This document shows, piece after piece, positions 42,530-52,221 of a stretch of DNA of 64,000 nt; position 1 is the stretch's first letter; every line of letters starts with the position of its first letter. Below the pieces are notes generated by a model, which had not been told where the DNA came from, searched no databases, and worked only from the letters and a program-made list of their open reading frames with translations. Source of the stretch: Bacteroidales bacterium (lineage in GTDB: Bacteria > Bacteroidota > Bacteroidia > Bacteroidales > UBA932); the NCBI GenBank assembly GCA_017962235.1, contig JAGCVS010000012.1, positions 103,209 to 167,208 on the forward strand, written 5' to 3'. The translations under genes were made by a program, and so were the position numbers.

Positions 42530-43311
42530 GTTGGGATTCGTTTATATGGTTTGCACTGGGGGCCGTGCTGCTGTGGGCGGCAGGCGCCTTCTTCGCCTGG
42601 AAAGAGCGCAAGGCGCTGGTGTATGCCTGCACGCTTGCCGGCATTGCCGTGTTCTTTGCTTTCATCATTGGGATGTGGATTTCGCTGGAGCGGCCGCCGC
42701 TGCGCACGATGGGGGAGACCCGCCTGTGGTATTCGTTCTTCCTGCCGGTTGCCGGCATCATCGTTTACAGTCGCTGGCGCTACAAATGGATTTTGAGCTT
42801 CAGTACGCTGCTGGCGCTGGTTTTCATCTGCATCAATCTATTCAAGCCCGAGATACATTCCAAAACGCTTATGCCGGCGCTCCAGAGCCCCTGGTTCGCT
42901 CCGCACGTGATTGTGTATATGTTCTCCTATGCCTTGCTGGGGGCCGCGACAATCATGGCGGTGTATATGCTCATCAAGAATGACAAGACAACTGAGAAGG
43001 AAATTAATCTGACGGACAATCTGGTATATGTGGGGCTAGCGTTTTTGACTTTCGGAATGCTTTTCGGAGCACTGTGGGCAAAGGAGGCATGGGGCACCTA
43101 TTGGGCATGGGACCCAAAGGAGACCTGGGCGGCCGCCACATGGCTATGCTACTTGGTATACCTGCACCTGCGCAAGGCAAAACCATCAGAATGGCAGACT
43201 GCCTGTGCAATCCTGCTGATAAGTTTCATATGCCTCCAGATTTGCTGGTGGGGCATCAACTACCTGCCCTCAGCCCAGGGCCTTTCCATCCACACCTACA
43301 ATGTGAAGTAA
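42526..43311 (+). CDS. ccsA: CcsA/CcmC-like heme-handling protein
   Basis: Integral membrane partner of CcsB, holding heme on its outer face. 261 residues with the tryptophan-rich WWD motif AWGTYWAWDPKETWAAATW, and His residues near APHVIVYM and GLSIHTYNVK, both expected as heme ligands. Eight membrane helices are likely. Overlaps ccsB by 4 bp, end of the unit. Confidence 0.93.
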   Translation: MSWDSFIWFALGAVLLWAAGAFFAWKERKALVYACTLAGIAVFFAFIIGMWISLERPPLRTMGETRLWYSFFLPVAGIIVYSRWRYKWILSFSTLLALVFICINLFKPEIHSKTLMPALQSPWFAPHVIVYMFSYALLGAATIMAVYMLIKNDKTTEKEINLTDNLVYVGLAFLTFGMLFGALWAKEAWGTYWAWDPKETWAAATWLCYLVYLHLRKAKPSEWQTACAILLISFICLQICWWGINYLPSAQGLSIHTYNVK

Positions 43312-43326
43312 AGGTAAAACGAATTT

Positions 43327-44235
43327 CTAGTTGCCGGCGAGGAGGATGTAGAGGCTGATGGCAGCGATTAGAAGGGCTATAAGGAATAGTAAAGCGAGGA
43401 CGTACCAGAGACCGGTCTTGACGGTGAGCTTAAGGCCGTTTTTCCAGTTGATACCAAAGAGTTGGGAATAGTCAATGGTGAGGAGGATAGCCATAAGGCC
43501 AATACCAATTTCGCCTTTGCCCTTACTGGAAAAGAACAGAGAGAAAAACATGAAGAAGCAGAACTGGCAGAGGATATAGGCGGTGGCGGCGGCACAGGCG
43601 GATTTGCTCATTCCCTTTTTCCTCAGCGCGAAGCACATCGCACACCAGAGCAGCAGGAATTGGCCCAGGAACAGGTAGACACCTTGGCTTCTCAAGGCGC
43701 CCTCAAATGCTGCCAGCGAAGCCTTTGCCGGGGTGTCGACCCTCTCGGGATGCCGGTCCAGGTCCAAAAGGTTGATAAGCCCCAACACCTTATGGGCCTT
43801 TGTGGTCACTTCCAGTGTGTTGATATCCAACAATAAGGAGTTAGCATGTTCGTTCTCTGCCGCCAACTCCACCATAACTGAATCCCTGATGGACTTTGCA
43901 TCCCCCCTTGCTTCATTATGGTAGCTTGAATAGTCGGGGTTGACTATCGAGGAGATAAGGGCGAAAAAAGCATAGAAGATGATTAGGGAGGTCAGTGGGG
44001 CAAGATACTGTTCGTGCTGCCCCTTGATGTAGTCCCGGATCATATAACCAGGGCGCAGCAGGAGATGAACAAAGGTACGCTTCGCATCGTCGTTTAGGAA
44101 GGGGATGGAGTCGAAGGCTCCTTTATAGAAATCCCCCTTGCGGGATTTGGCCTTCTTCTTTGACCAGGGCAGATAGCCAAGCTTCTGCCAAATAACAAAG
44201 GCCCTGCGGCGGACTGCAAATCGATGCTTTTTCAT
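43327..44235 (-). CDS. Bacteroidota membrane protein, DUF3667-like
   Basis: 302 residues starting MKKHRFAVRRRAFVIWQKL. The N-terminal cytoplasmic part carries the pattern FLNDDAKRTFVHLLLRPGYM then IRDYIKGQHEQYLAPLTSLI, typical of DUF3667 proteins. About five C-terminal membrane helices follow. No catalytic motif is seen. It sits 16 bp after the convergent ccsA. Function unknown. Confidence 0.75.
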   Translation of the reverse strand: MKKHRFAVRRRAFVIWQKLGYLPWSKKKAKSRKGDFYKGAFDSIPFLNDDAKRTFVHLLLRPGYMIRDYIKGQHEQYLAPLTSLIIFYAFFALISSIVNPDYSSYHNEARGDAKSIRDSVMVELAAENEHANSLLLDINTLEVTTKAHKVLGLINLLDLDRHPERVDTPAKASLAAFEGALRSQGVYLFLGQFLLLWCAMCFALRKKGMSKSACAAATAYILCQFCFFMFFSLFFSSKGKGEIGIGLMAILLTIDYSQLFGINWKNGLKLTVKTGLWYVLALLFLIALLIAAISLYILLAGN

Positions 44236-44253
44236 ATCACGGTAAAGGTACAA

Positions 44254-44547
44254 TTATAGGGCGGGTATCGTCGCTTTTATAATGGCCACCAAATAATCGC
44301 TGTCATCAACATCGGTGATAAAGAAGTGTTCCTTGGCTCCGGGATAGGGGGAGCGCATCACCACCTCTTTCAGATGGGACGCGCCCTGATAAGTCGGTTT
44401 GATAAACAGGTTGTTATCGCAGATAAGGCCAAAGAGGATGCCGTCGCAGTAGATGCAGTAGTCTCCCATCATCTTTTTCACGGCAATCTCTCCGGCGCCG
44501 GAGCACTGGTCCACGATGTACTGTACGAAATCTGCGTTGCTTGCCAT
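44254..44547 (-). CDS. TfoX N-terminal-domain protein
   Basis: 97 residues from MASNADFVQYIVDQ. The core VKKMMGDYCIYCDGILFGLI then ICDNNLFIKPTYQGASHLKE is the TfoX N-terminal domain, which as a stand-alone protein is widespread and without a known role; the competence-regulating C-terminal part of TfoX is absent. 18 bp upstream of the DUF3667-like gene on the same strand, so probably one transcript. A TAAATTTG box lies at 44574-44567 on the minus strand. Confidence 0.85.
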   Translation of the reverse strand: MASNADFVQYIVDQCSGAGEIAVKKMMGDYCIYCDGILFGLICDNNLFIKPTYQGASHLKEVVMRSPYPGAKEHFFITDVDDSDYLVAIIKATIPAL

Positions 44548-44628
44548 AAATACCAATTAATTGATGCAAATTTACTATTAACTTTGTGGATACTGAGTGT
44601 AAAGGTGCTAGACGAAATGGAATAGGAT

Positions 44629-45996
44629 TTAATCCATTCCCAGAGTCTTCAGCAGCTCAGCTTCCATGATGTTGTAAGCGTCGGGATAAGGATGCACGCC
44701 GTCACCGGAGAGTTCTGCAGAGAGTCCGCCCTGGCCGTTGTTCATCGCTGTCCAGTAGTCGCACAGCAGCAGGTTTTTCTGTGCGGCGATGTTGCGTATC
44801 AACTTGTTCAGCGCCACCACGTTTCGCGACTGTTCGCCCAGTTGCGGGCGCCAGCCGTAGCGGGCTGCGGGAACCAGCGTGCAGAGCACCGGCGTGATGC
44901 CGTTTGCCTGAGCGATTTCTGCCATGGATGCTATATTGCCCGCCACATCTTCAAGGGTGATGTTCCCCAGATTCTCTGCGACATCGTTGGTGCCGTACAG
45001 AATGGCGACATATTTGGGATGCAGGTCCACCACATCGCGACGGAAGCGGGCCAGTGCCTGTATGGTGGTTTGTCCGCTTATGCCGCGACCGGCAAAATTA
45101 TGCTCCGCCAGCCACTCCGGATGGAATCGCGCCCAGTTGTATGTGATGGAGTCACCGAAAAGAACAACTTCCGGATCTTCTGCAGTTGCTGCGTTGGAGC
45201 CGGCATACGCGCCGTAATTTGCGCAGTCATAATCGGAATGTCCGGCAAGGAGAATCTGCCCGCCGCGGATGGTCTCACCGCCCTTTATAAACTTAACCTG
45301 AAGGTCGCGCAGCGCTTCATATCCTTTCTCGTTGAGGTGCAGATTGTCGCTTTCGCAATACTCCGCAAAGTTGCTCTCATTAAACGGCGGCAGCATGAAC
45401 TGGTCCAGATATGGTACGCCCGCAATTTGGCAGCAAAGTATCTGCTTGGCCACGAATTCGTTCATGCCGGTCTCCTCTCCGCTGTATGCAGGATTGGTGC
45501 CGGCGCCAATGCGGGTGAAGCACTTGGTGGAGGTCATGAAAAGTATCTTCGCCTTGGGTGCTTTCTCCCGGATTCGCTTGATAGCGTAGTTAATGCCGCC
45601 GCATTGGGTTTCGAGTTTTGTCTCATCAAACCCGTCAAATTCAGTATAGTCCCACGGGTCGCCGGAGAGCTCGTTCACCTGATTGAAATCGTTGGTAGAG
45701 GCCCACAGGATGTAGGTATCGTATACCGGTGCCTCAGGCGCGCAGGCAGAATCTACCTGCCACTGGATGTGCTGGCCGTCCCACTGCGTCTTGTTGGAAA
45801 AGCCGGCGCCGCCCACGCCGTATTTGGTGATTTTGGCGTTCAGTTGATCCGCCCAGTAATCTGTGGCGATGTCGGAGGCGGCTATTACGCTGAACGACCC
45901 TCCGAACAGGGCGATTGTCTGCTTTTTCTCTTTGGCTGTACAGCCTGCCACAAGGGCGATTACTGCAAAAAGGACTAAAACTCTGAGGTGTTTCAT
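44629..45996 (-). CDS. Lipoprotein with two SGNH hydrolase domains
   Basis: 455 residues. Lipobox LVAGC (Cys19). First SGNH/GDSL domain 28-240: FGGSFS (block I Ser), GGAGFS, ASTNDFN, LHLNEKGYEAL (catalytic His). Second domain 275-455: FGDSIT, GRGISGQT, YGTNDVAENL, GDGVHPYPDAYN. The duplication in one chain is uncommon. SGNH enzymes are esterases acting on acetylated sugars, lipids or peptidoglycan; the lipid anchor suggests a surface glycan. Minus-strand TAATTTTG (46023-46016) places the start 14 nt before the ATG. The second domain is the more standard of the two. Confidence 0.88.
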   Translation of the reverse strand: MKHLRVLVLFAVIALVAGCTAKEKKQTIALFGGSFSVIAASDIATDYWADQLNAKITKYGVGGAGFSNKTQWDGQHIQWQVDSACAPEAPVYDTYILWASTNDFNQVNELSGDPWDYTEFDGFDETKLETQCGGINYAIKRIREKAPKAKILFMTSTKCFTRIGAGTNPAYSGEETGMNEFVAKQILCCQIAGVPYLDQFMLPPFNESNFAEYCESDNLHLNEKGYEALRDLQVKFIKGGETIRGGQILLAGHSDYDCANYGAYAGSNAATAEDPEVVLFGDSITYNWARFHPEWLAEHNFAGRGISGQTTIQALARFRRDVVDLHPKYVAILYGTNDVAENLGNITLEDVAGNIASMAEIAQANGITPVLCTLVPAARYGWRPQLGEQSRNVVALNKLIRNIAAQKNLLLCDYWTAMNNGQGGLSAELSGDGVHPYPDAYNIMEAELLKTLGMD

Positions 45997-46015
45997 GACG
46001 ATATCGATTATTTCT

Positions 46016-46043
46016 CAAAATTAAGCAAAAATGGGTAACTTTG
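46016..46043. promoter_or_regulatory. Divergent promoters of the SGNH and CPBP genes
   Basis: Minus-strand TAATTTTG (46023-46016) and plus-strand TAACTTTG (46036-46043) are 12 bp apart. The plus-strand start would fall on or next to the CPBP ATG (46049), making that message leaderless. Confidence 0.6.
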
Positions 46044-46048
46044 CCTCT

Positions 46049-46957
46049 ATGAAAGAGACAAATAGACTGATTATTTATCTTGTGCTTACGTTTGCACTAA
46101 CATGGACGTATGACTTTTTGGTAGTGAAGCCCATCGTAGCGGAGCAAGGTTATGGCACAGGCCTAATACCGCAGCTAGTTGTGGCAGCCATGATGTTCTT
46201 CCCGGCGCTGTGTGTGCTTCTCACGCGTCTTTTTACAAAAGAAGGGTTCAAAAATTCACAACTTACGCTCAATTTTGGCAAGGGCCGCACCAGGTACTAT
46301 TTCATAGCTTGGTTCTTGCCGGCCGTACTGATGTCTCTGGGCGCGGTGGCCTATTTCCTGATATTCCCGGGGCGGTTTGACTCCGCACACACATACATCA
46401 TTCAGCAGAATGCCGAACTTGGTGTTACCATGACCCCGGAGCAGATGAAAACCAACATCCTCACAGGATTGTTTGCCGCAATTCTGCTGTCTCCAATTCT
46501 CAATATCGTCACCTGTTTTGGCGAGGAATGGGGTTGGCGGGGTTATATGATGCCCAAACTGCTGGGCAAGATGAAATTCCTGCCGGCGGTACTCATCGGC
46601 GGCTTCATCTGGGGCCTCTGGCATGCGCCCATAATCGCCATGGGGCACAATTACGGCACCGATTATGCCGGGGCTCCGTGGACCGGCATCGCCATGATGT
46701 GTCTGTTCTGCATTGTTTTAGGTACACTGCTCACTTATTGGAGCGTCAAGGCTGGCAACTGCTGGCCCGCCATCATAGGCCACGGCGCAGTAAACGGCTT
46801 TGCCGGTTCCCCGTTGTTCTTCATTGCTGAGAATAACCACACATTACTGGGCCCTTCAGCGGCCGGCATCATCGGCGGCTCCGCGCTCATCGTCGCAGCC
46901 ATTGTCGTCATAATTATCCAGACGCGCCAGGAGCGCAAAGCGGTGGTCATCGAATGA
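46049..46957 (+). CDS. CPBP-family intramembrane metalloprotease (CAAX protease/bacteriocin-processing type)
   Basis: 302 residues, about eight membrane helices. Three conserved motifs: EEWGWRGYM (catalytic Glu pair), GLWHAPII (metal/His) and GHGAVNGF (His). The family is related to Rce1/ABI proteases; bacterial members process peptides or lipoproteins or give bacteriocin immunity, and no substrate is evident here. The start at 46049 follows the TAACTTTG box. The 4-bp overlap with rsgA couples the two. Confidence 0.9.
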   Translation: MKETNRLIIYLVLTFALTWTYDFLVVKPIVAEQGYGTGLIPQLVVAAMMFFPALCVLLTRLFTKEGFKNSQLTLNFGKGRTRYYFIAWFLPAVLMSLGAVAYFLIFPGRFDSAHTYIIQQNAELGVTMTPEQMKTNILTGLFAAILLSPILNIVTCFGEEWGWRGYMMPKLLGKMKFLPAVLIGGFIWGLWHAPIIAMGHNYGTDYAGAPWTGIAMMCLFCIVLGTLLTYWSVKAGNCWPAIIGHGAVNGFAGSPLFFIAENNHTLLGPSAAGIIGGSALIVAAIVVIIIQTRQERKAVVIE

Positions 46958-47904
46958 CAGAAGAGGTAAAGATACCACCCAAAGGTCAGGCGGTTGTGGT
47001 AAAACACACCGGGAGCCACTATCTGCTGTCGCAGCTGCCCGAGTGGAATCTTTTTCCCGCCGTGCTTCGCGGAAAGGTCCGGCTGAAGGGCTCCACCGCC
47101 ACCAATCCGGTCGCAGTGGGCGATGTGGTGGATTACATATTTGAAGACGAAATGGGCGCCATCACCGCCATCCATCCGCGCAAGAACTACATCATCCGCC
47201 GCAGCGCCAACCTGTCGCGCGAAGCGCACATAATCGCCGCCAATCTGGACCATGCATATCTGATTGTGACGATGGCCTTTCCGGAGACCAAACTGGCCTT
47301 TGTAGACCGATTTCTGGTGACCTGCGAGGCCTACGGCGTACCTGTAACGATACTGATAAACAAGCGCGACCTGTACGACGAAGCGCTGGAAGAGATGTCC
47401 GCCGCCTTCCGTGGCATATATGAAGGGGCGGGATACGACATCCTGGAAGTCTCCGCCATCACCGGAGAGAATGTAGATGCGCTCCGCGAGCGCCTTGCGG
47501 GCAAGGTAAATCTGTTCAGCGGCACCTCCGGCGTGGGCAAATCCTCGCTGATAAAGGCCCTGGACCCCTCTCTGGAGCTGATTCGTACTGCGGAAATCTC
47601 CTCCGCCCACCTGCAGGGGCGCCACACCACCACCTTCTATGAGATGTATCCAATCGCCTCCGGCGGATTTGTGATAGATTCCCCCGGCATCCGCGGATTT
47701 GGCTTGGTAGATTTCAAGAAGGAGGAACTCAGCACCTATTTCCCCGAGATGCTCAAGGTGATGGACAACTGCCGCTTCTCCCCCTGCACCCACACCCACG
47801 AACCCGGCTGCGCCGTAAAGGCCGCCGTGGACGCGGGCACCATCTCCCCCGACCGCTACTACTCATACCTCGGCATGCTGGAAGAGGAGAATAAGTACCG
47901 GTAG
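46954..47904 (+). CDS. rsgA: Ribosome small-subunit GTPase
   Basis: Late-stage 30S assembly GTPase. 316 residues: N-terminal OB fold, then a circularly permuted GTPase in G4-G1-G3 order (INKRDLYDE, GTSGVGKSSL, DSPGIRGF), then a zinc finger with CRFSPCTHTHEPGC (Cys/His ligands). Length normal. Shares a start/stop overlap with the CPBP gene. Confidence 0.96.
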   Translation: MTEEVKIPPKGQAVVVKHTGSHYLLSQLPEWNLFPAVLRGKVRLKGSTATNPVAVGDVVDYIFEDEMGAITAIHPRKNYIIRRSANLSREAHIIAANLDHAYLIVTMAFPETKLAFVDRFLVTCEAYGVPVTILINKRDLYDEALEEMSAAFRGIYEGAGYDILEVSAITGENVDALRERLAGKVNLFSGTSGVGKSSLIKALDPSLELIRTAEISSAHLQGRHTTTFYEMYPIASGGFVIDSPGIRGFGLVDFKKEELSTYFPEMLKVMDNCRFSPCTHTHEPGCAVKAAVDAGTISPDRYYSYLGMLEEENKYR

Positions 47905-47905
47905 T

Positions 47906-48451
47906 TTATTCCTGATTACCGGAGCGCCAGAGGTCGATGAGGGTGTTGTCTATATGGAAGGTGTGGACGGTGAGGTTGTGGCGGACGCGGCGGTTGTCTA
48001 TGAGGACTATTTCTGATTCGGGCCGCGACTGGTAGTTGGTGAAGAAGCGCTCAGACCAGGTGTTGTCCCAGGTTTTGCCGTCTGATTGTTTTGTGCACTC
48101 AATTTGAGAGCCGTCGCGCAGGATAATGGTGGCCGAGGTGCACTCCATTATGGAAACGCCGGGGTAGAAGGCTCCGATATCGAACTTTGCGGTGTCTCCA
48201 GCCTTGAGAACGGTTGTTATGGCATGCGGGTCTTCTGTATTGACAAGTTCATACGGGAAGGTGGTTATCAGCTTCACCTTGGCATCGGTTTCGTTCACAA
48301 CCTCGTCCCAGCCGCTGGTTACCCATTCTACCGCTACGCCAAGCTGGTCTTCAGTATAAATCTTGTCATCTACTTTGTCGCAGGAAGTGAGAACCGGAAC
48401 AGCGCATATCGCTAATATGCCGAGTATTTTAGCAAAGGTTGAGGTTTTCAT
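47906..48451 (-). CDS. Hypothetical lipoprotein
   Basis: 181 residues with a clear lipobox (AVPVLTSC, Cys24). The mature part is beta-rich, containing VEWVTSGWDEVVNETDAKVK and FDIGAFYPGVSIMECTSATI. No domain is recognised; probably a lineage-specific lipoprotein. It sits 11 bp downstream of dnaE on the same strand and likely shares its transcript, and is convergent with rsgA. Confidence 0.7.
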   Translation of the reverse strand: MKTSTFAKILGILAICAVPVLTSCDKVDDKIYTEDQLGVAVEWVTSGWDEVVNETDAKVKLITTFPYELVNTEDPHAITTVLKAGDTAKFDIGAFYPGVSIMECTSATIILRDGSQIECTKQSDGKTWDNTWSERFFTNYQSRPESEIVLIDNRRVRHNLTVHTFHIDNTLIDLWRSGNQE

Positions 48452-48462
48452 GACGGTTGGGA

Positions 48463-51400
48463 TCAGATGTGATACTCTATTCCGTTGGCGGAAAGGAAGT
48501 CAATCAGGCCGGGCTCGGGGCTGACCATGAATTTGCGGGAGAAGAATTCCACCTCGCGCTTTTTGGCGTCGTCGAAGATGCGGACGTAGAGGCGGGCGTG
48601 GCCGTGATTCTTTTTGCAGACCTTGGCAAAATCTTTCTGGAATTCAGGAGTTAGCTTCTCCACGGGGATGCTCACGTGGAATTCTTTCACGCGGGTGTCC
48701 TTGAGGTTGCTTAGCAGGGAGATGTCCTTGATGCGGAGCTGATATACCAGGGCGCGGTCGGCCCCCTCTTTCTTCTGGCTGTCGGAGGGGCGGTCGTAGC
48801 GTTGTTCCGTGACACATGTTATCAGCAGCGGCGTGTTCACGTTGGTGTACTGCATGTAGTTCTCATAGTCCTTGCCAAACAGCGCGAACTCGAACGAACC
48901 CGAGAAATCCTCTATTGTGAACTTGCAGAACGGACGGTTGCTCTTGGTGACCTTGGATTCGTATTCCGTAACTATGCCGGCCACGATATACTGCTTGTTG
49001 AGCACAGAATCGGCCAGTTTGAGATGCCCCTCGCGCACCATCTTGTCCTGCAGCGTCATCTCCGATTTGACCTCTTCCAAATGGCTCACGGTGCAGTTGG
49101 CAAAGTTGTCCACCTCAAAGCGGTACATGTCCAGCGGATGCGAGCTGAGGTACATGCCCACCACATCCTTCTCGTTCTTGAGAATCTCCAGCCGGTTCTC
49201 TTCTGAAACGATGGGGAATTCGGGCCGGATGGGCTTTATCTCCGCCATCTCGCCGAACAGCGAATTGCCGTTGGCGATGGCGTCGGTGTGATATTTGGCG
49301 GCGTAGCGGATAACCGAGTCGATGAAGGGTTCGCCCTTGTCCGTGAGTGCGAAATACTGGCTGCGGGTTGCCTCCTTGAAGCTGTCAAACGCGCCGGCCA
49401 TTATCAGGCACTCCAGCACCTTGCGGTTGAGCACCGTGTTGGGGACGCGCTCTATGAAGTCGAAGAAGTCGCGGAACGGGCCGTCCTTCTCGCGAATCTT
49501 TATAATCTCGTCTATCACGTTGGGACCCACACCCTTGACGCCCGCCATACCAAAGCGGATGGCCCCCTTCTGGTTCACCGTGAAGCGGGTGCGGCTCTCG
49601 TTGATGTCGGGGCCCAGCACCTGGATCTTGTTCTTGCGGCAGTCGTCCATCAGCTTGGTGATTTCGTCGCCGTTGTTCAGGTTGCAGCTCATGTTGGCCG
49701 CCATGAACTCTGCCGGATAGTGCGCCTTTAGATAGCCGGTCTGATATGCAATCCAGGCATAGCAGGTGGCGTGCGACTTGTTGAAGGCGTAGGAGGCGAA
49801 CTTCTCCCAGTCGGCCCAGATCTTCTCCAGGGTGGCGTGGTCGTAGCCGTTCCTCTCGCCCCCCTCCAGGAACATCGGGTGCAATTCGTCCAGCTTGGCC
49901 TTGATTTTCTTGCCCATCGCCTTGCGCAGGGTATCGCTCTGGCCGCGGGTGAAGCCGGCCAGCAGGCGGCTGAGCAGCATGACCTGCTCCTGATATACGG
50001 TGATGCCGTAGGTGTCCTTCAGATATTTCTCCATCACCGGGATATCGTAGGTGATGGGTTTGCGCCCCTGCTTGCGGTCGATGAAATCGGGAATGTAATC
50101 CATCGGGCCGGGGCGGTAGAGGGCGTTCATGGCAATGATGTCCTCCAGCTGCGTGGGCTTGAGCTCGCGCAGGTACTTCTGCATGCCCGCCGACTCGAAC
50201 TGGAACACCGCGATGGTGTCGCCGCGCCCGAACAGTTCAAAGGTCTTCTTGTCGTCCAGCGGAATCTTCTCTATGTCCAGGTCTATGCCGTGCCGCAGGC
50301 GGATGTTCTCCACGCACTCCTTCTCTATACTTAGGGTGCGAAGCCCTAGGAAGTCCATCTTGAGCATGCCGACATCCTCTATGAAAGAGCCTTCGTACTG
50401 GCTCACCAGCAGGCGTTCGTTGGAGTCCTTGTCCATCACCGTGCTCAGCGGGATGAAGTTGGAAAGGTCTTCGCGGCCGATAATGGTGGCGCAGGCATGC
50501 ACGCCCGTCTGGCGGATGCTTCCCTCCAGCTTGCCGGCATAGTCGATTACCTCCTTGAGCTCCGGAGAGGCGTCTTTGTACACCTGCTTAAACTCCGGGA
50601 CGTACCGGATGCAGTTGGGGATGTTTATCTTGATTTTGCGGACGGTCTTCTTGGTGTTGTCCTCCGGGTCGGTGCTGGTAATCTCAAAGTCGCGGTCCGG
50701 GATGAGCTTGGCCATGGCGTTGGTCTGCTCCGGCAGCAGGTGCTCTATACGCCCCACGTCGCGTATGGCGCTTTTGGCGGCCATGGTACCGAAGGTGACC
50801 ACGTGAGAGACGTGGTCCTTGCCGTAGCGGCGCTCCACATATCGATACACCTCTCCGCGCCCTTCAAAGTCAAAGTCGATGTCGATATCGGGCATGGAAA
50901 TACGGTCCGGGTTGAGGAATCGCTCGAACAGCAAATCGTATTTCATGGGGTCCACGTTGGTGATCCACAGGCAGTAGGCCACCACGCTGCCGGCGGCGCT
51001 GCCACGTCCCGGGCCCACCCAGATGCCCATCTTGCGGGCGGCGGAGATGAAATCGTTTACTATGAGGAAGTAGTCGGGGAAGCCCATCTTGGAGATGGTC
51101 TTCAACTCGAACTCTATACGCTCCGTAATCTCTTCTGTGAGCTCCCCGTAGCGGATTGCGGCCCCTTTGTAGCACAGCTCGCACAGGTAGGCCACGGAAC
51201 GGTTGAACTCCTCGCCACGTACGCGACCCTTCTTGTCTGCGCGCCCCTCGTCTATGATGGGCTTGTATTTCTCAAGGTAGGAGTCGACATTGTCCAGGAA
51301 CTCCTGCGGCAGCTCGAACTTGGGGAGGATGGGGTCGGAGTCGATGGTGTAGGCCTCAACTTTGCCCGCCACCTCCAGCGTGTTCTCCACCACCTCCGGG

Positions 51401-52203
51401 TGGTCTGCGAACAGCTCCGCCATCTCCGCCTGACTCTTGAGATACTCCTGCTGGGTGTAGCGCAGGCGGTCCGGCGAGTCATAGAACTCGTTGGTCACAA
51501 GGCAGATGAGACGGTCGTGAGAAGGGCCGTCCTCGGCAGATACAAAGTGGACGTCGTTGGTGGCAATCACCTTCACGCCGTGCTTTGCGGCCAGCTCGAA
51601 AATCTTCTCGTTGACCATCTGCTGCTGTATGAAGACCTTCTTGTCGCCGCCGGGAATCTTGGTCTCGTGGCGCATCACCTCCAGGTAATAATCGTCTCCA
51701 AACAGGTCGTGATACCACTCTATTAGCTCCTCCGCTTTCTTGAAGTCCTGCGCGTAGATGGCGCGGGGCACCTCGCCCGCCAGGCATGCGCTGCTGCAGA
51801 TGAGACCTTCGTGATATTTCTCAAGCAGATCGTGGTCTATGCGAGGCTTGTAATACATGCCCTCTATGTAAGAAAGCGAGCTGAGCTTGAGCAGATTATG
51901 ATAGCCGGTTAGATTCTTGGCCAGGAGGATGAGGTGGTGCGCACCCTGCTCTTCCTTGCCGCCGGCGTGTTTGAAGCGGTCTCCGCTGCGCGCCACATAC
52001 ATCTCGCAGCCCACTATCGGCTTTACGGAAGGATGTTTTGACGCCACCTTCAGGAACTCCTTTGCGCCGTACATGTTGCCGTGGTCGGTTATGGCGAGGG
52101 CGGTTTGTCCGTCTGCCTCTGCGGCATCGAACAACTTGCCGATTTCGCTGAAACCGTCAAGGATGGAGTACTGCGTATGGACGTGAAGGTGTACGAAAGA
52201 CAT
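48463..52203 (-). CDS. dnaE: DNA polymerase III alpha subunit
   Basis: Replicative polymerase, 1246 residues. N-terminal PHP domain (HLHVHTQYSILDGFSEIGKL, EMYVARSGDRFKHAG), polymerase core with the Mg2+ Asp pair in MPDIDIDFDFEGRGEVYRYV and GPGRGSAAGS, helix-hairpin-helix near ITKLMDDCRK/INESRTRF, and a C-terminal OB/beta-clamp region. DnaE1 type, not PolC. No intein or frame break. Leads the transcript into the small lipoprotein. Confidence 0.98.
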   Translation of the reverse strand: MSFVHLHVHTQYSILDGFSEIGKLFDAAEADGQTALAITDHGNMYGAKEFLKVASKHPSVKPIVGCEMYVARSGDRFKHAGGKEEQGAHHLILLAKNLTGYHNLLKLSSLSYIEGMYYKPRIDHDLLEKYHEGLICSSACLAGEVPRAIYAQDFKKAEELIEWYHDLFGDDYYLEVMRHETKIPGGDKKVFIQQQMVNEKIFELAAKHGVKVIATNDVHFVSAEDGPSHDRLICLVTNEFYDSPDRLRYTQQEYLKSQAEMAELFADHPEVVENTLEVAGKVEAYTIDSDPILPKFELPQEFLDNVDSYLEKYKPIIDEGRADKKGRVRGEEFNRSVAYLCELCYKGAAIRYGELTEEITERIEFELKTISKMGFPDYFLIVNDFISAARKMGIWVGPGRGSAAGSVVAYCLWITNVDPMKYDLLFERFLNPDRISMPDIDIDFDFEGRGEVYRYVERRYGKDHVSHVVTFGTMAAKSAIRDVGRIEHLLPEQTNAMAKLIPDRDFEITSTDPEDNTKKTVRKIKINIPNCIRYVPEFKQVYKDASPELKEVIDYAGKLEGSIRQTGVHACATIIGREDLSNFIPLSTVMDKDSNERLLVSQYEGSFIEDVGMLKMDFLGLRTLSIEKECVENIRLRHGIDLDIEKIPLDDKKTFELFGRGDTIAVFQFESAGMQKYLRELKPTQLEDIIAMNALYRPGPMDYIPDFIDRKQGRKPITYDIPVMEKYLKDTYGITVYQEQVMLLSRLLAGFTRGQSDTLRKAMGKKIKAKLDELHPMFLEGGERNGYDHATLEKIWADWEKFASYAFNKSHATCYAWIAYQTGYLKAHYPAEFMAANMSCNLNNGDEITKLMDDCRKNKIQVLGPDINESRTRFTVNQKGAIRFGMAGVKGVGPNVIDEIIKIREKDGPFRDFFDFIERVPNTVLNRKVLECLIMAGAFDSFKEATRSQYFALTDKGEPFIDSVIRYAAKYHTDAIANGNSLFGEMAEIKPIRPEFPIVSEENRLEILKNEKDVVGMYLSSHPLDMYRFEVDNFANCTVSHLEEVKSEMTLQDKMVREGHLKLADSVLNKQYIVAGIVTEYESKVTKSNRPFCKFTIEDFSGSFEFALFGKDYENYMQYTNVNTPLLITCVTEQRYDRPSDSQKKEGADRALVYQLRIKDISLLSNLKDTRVKEFHVSIPVEKLTPEFQKDFAKVCKKNHGHARLYVRIFDDAKKREVEFFSRKFMVSPEPGLIDFLSANGIEYHI

Positions 52204-52221
52204 GGGCGTCGGGCAGGTCGG

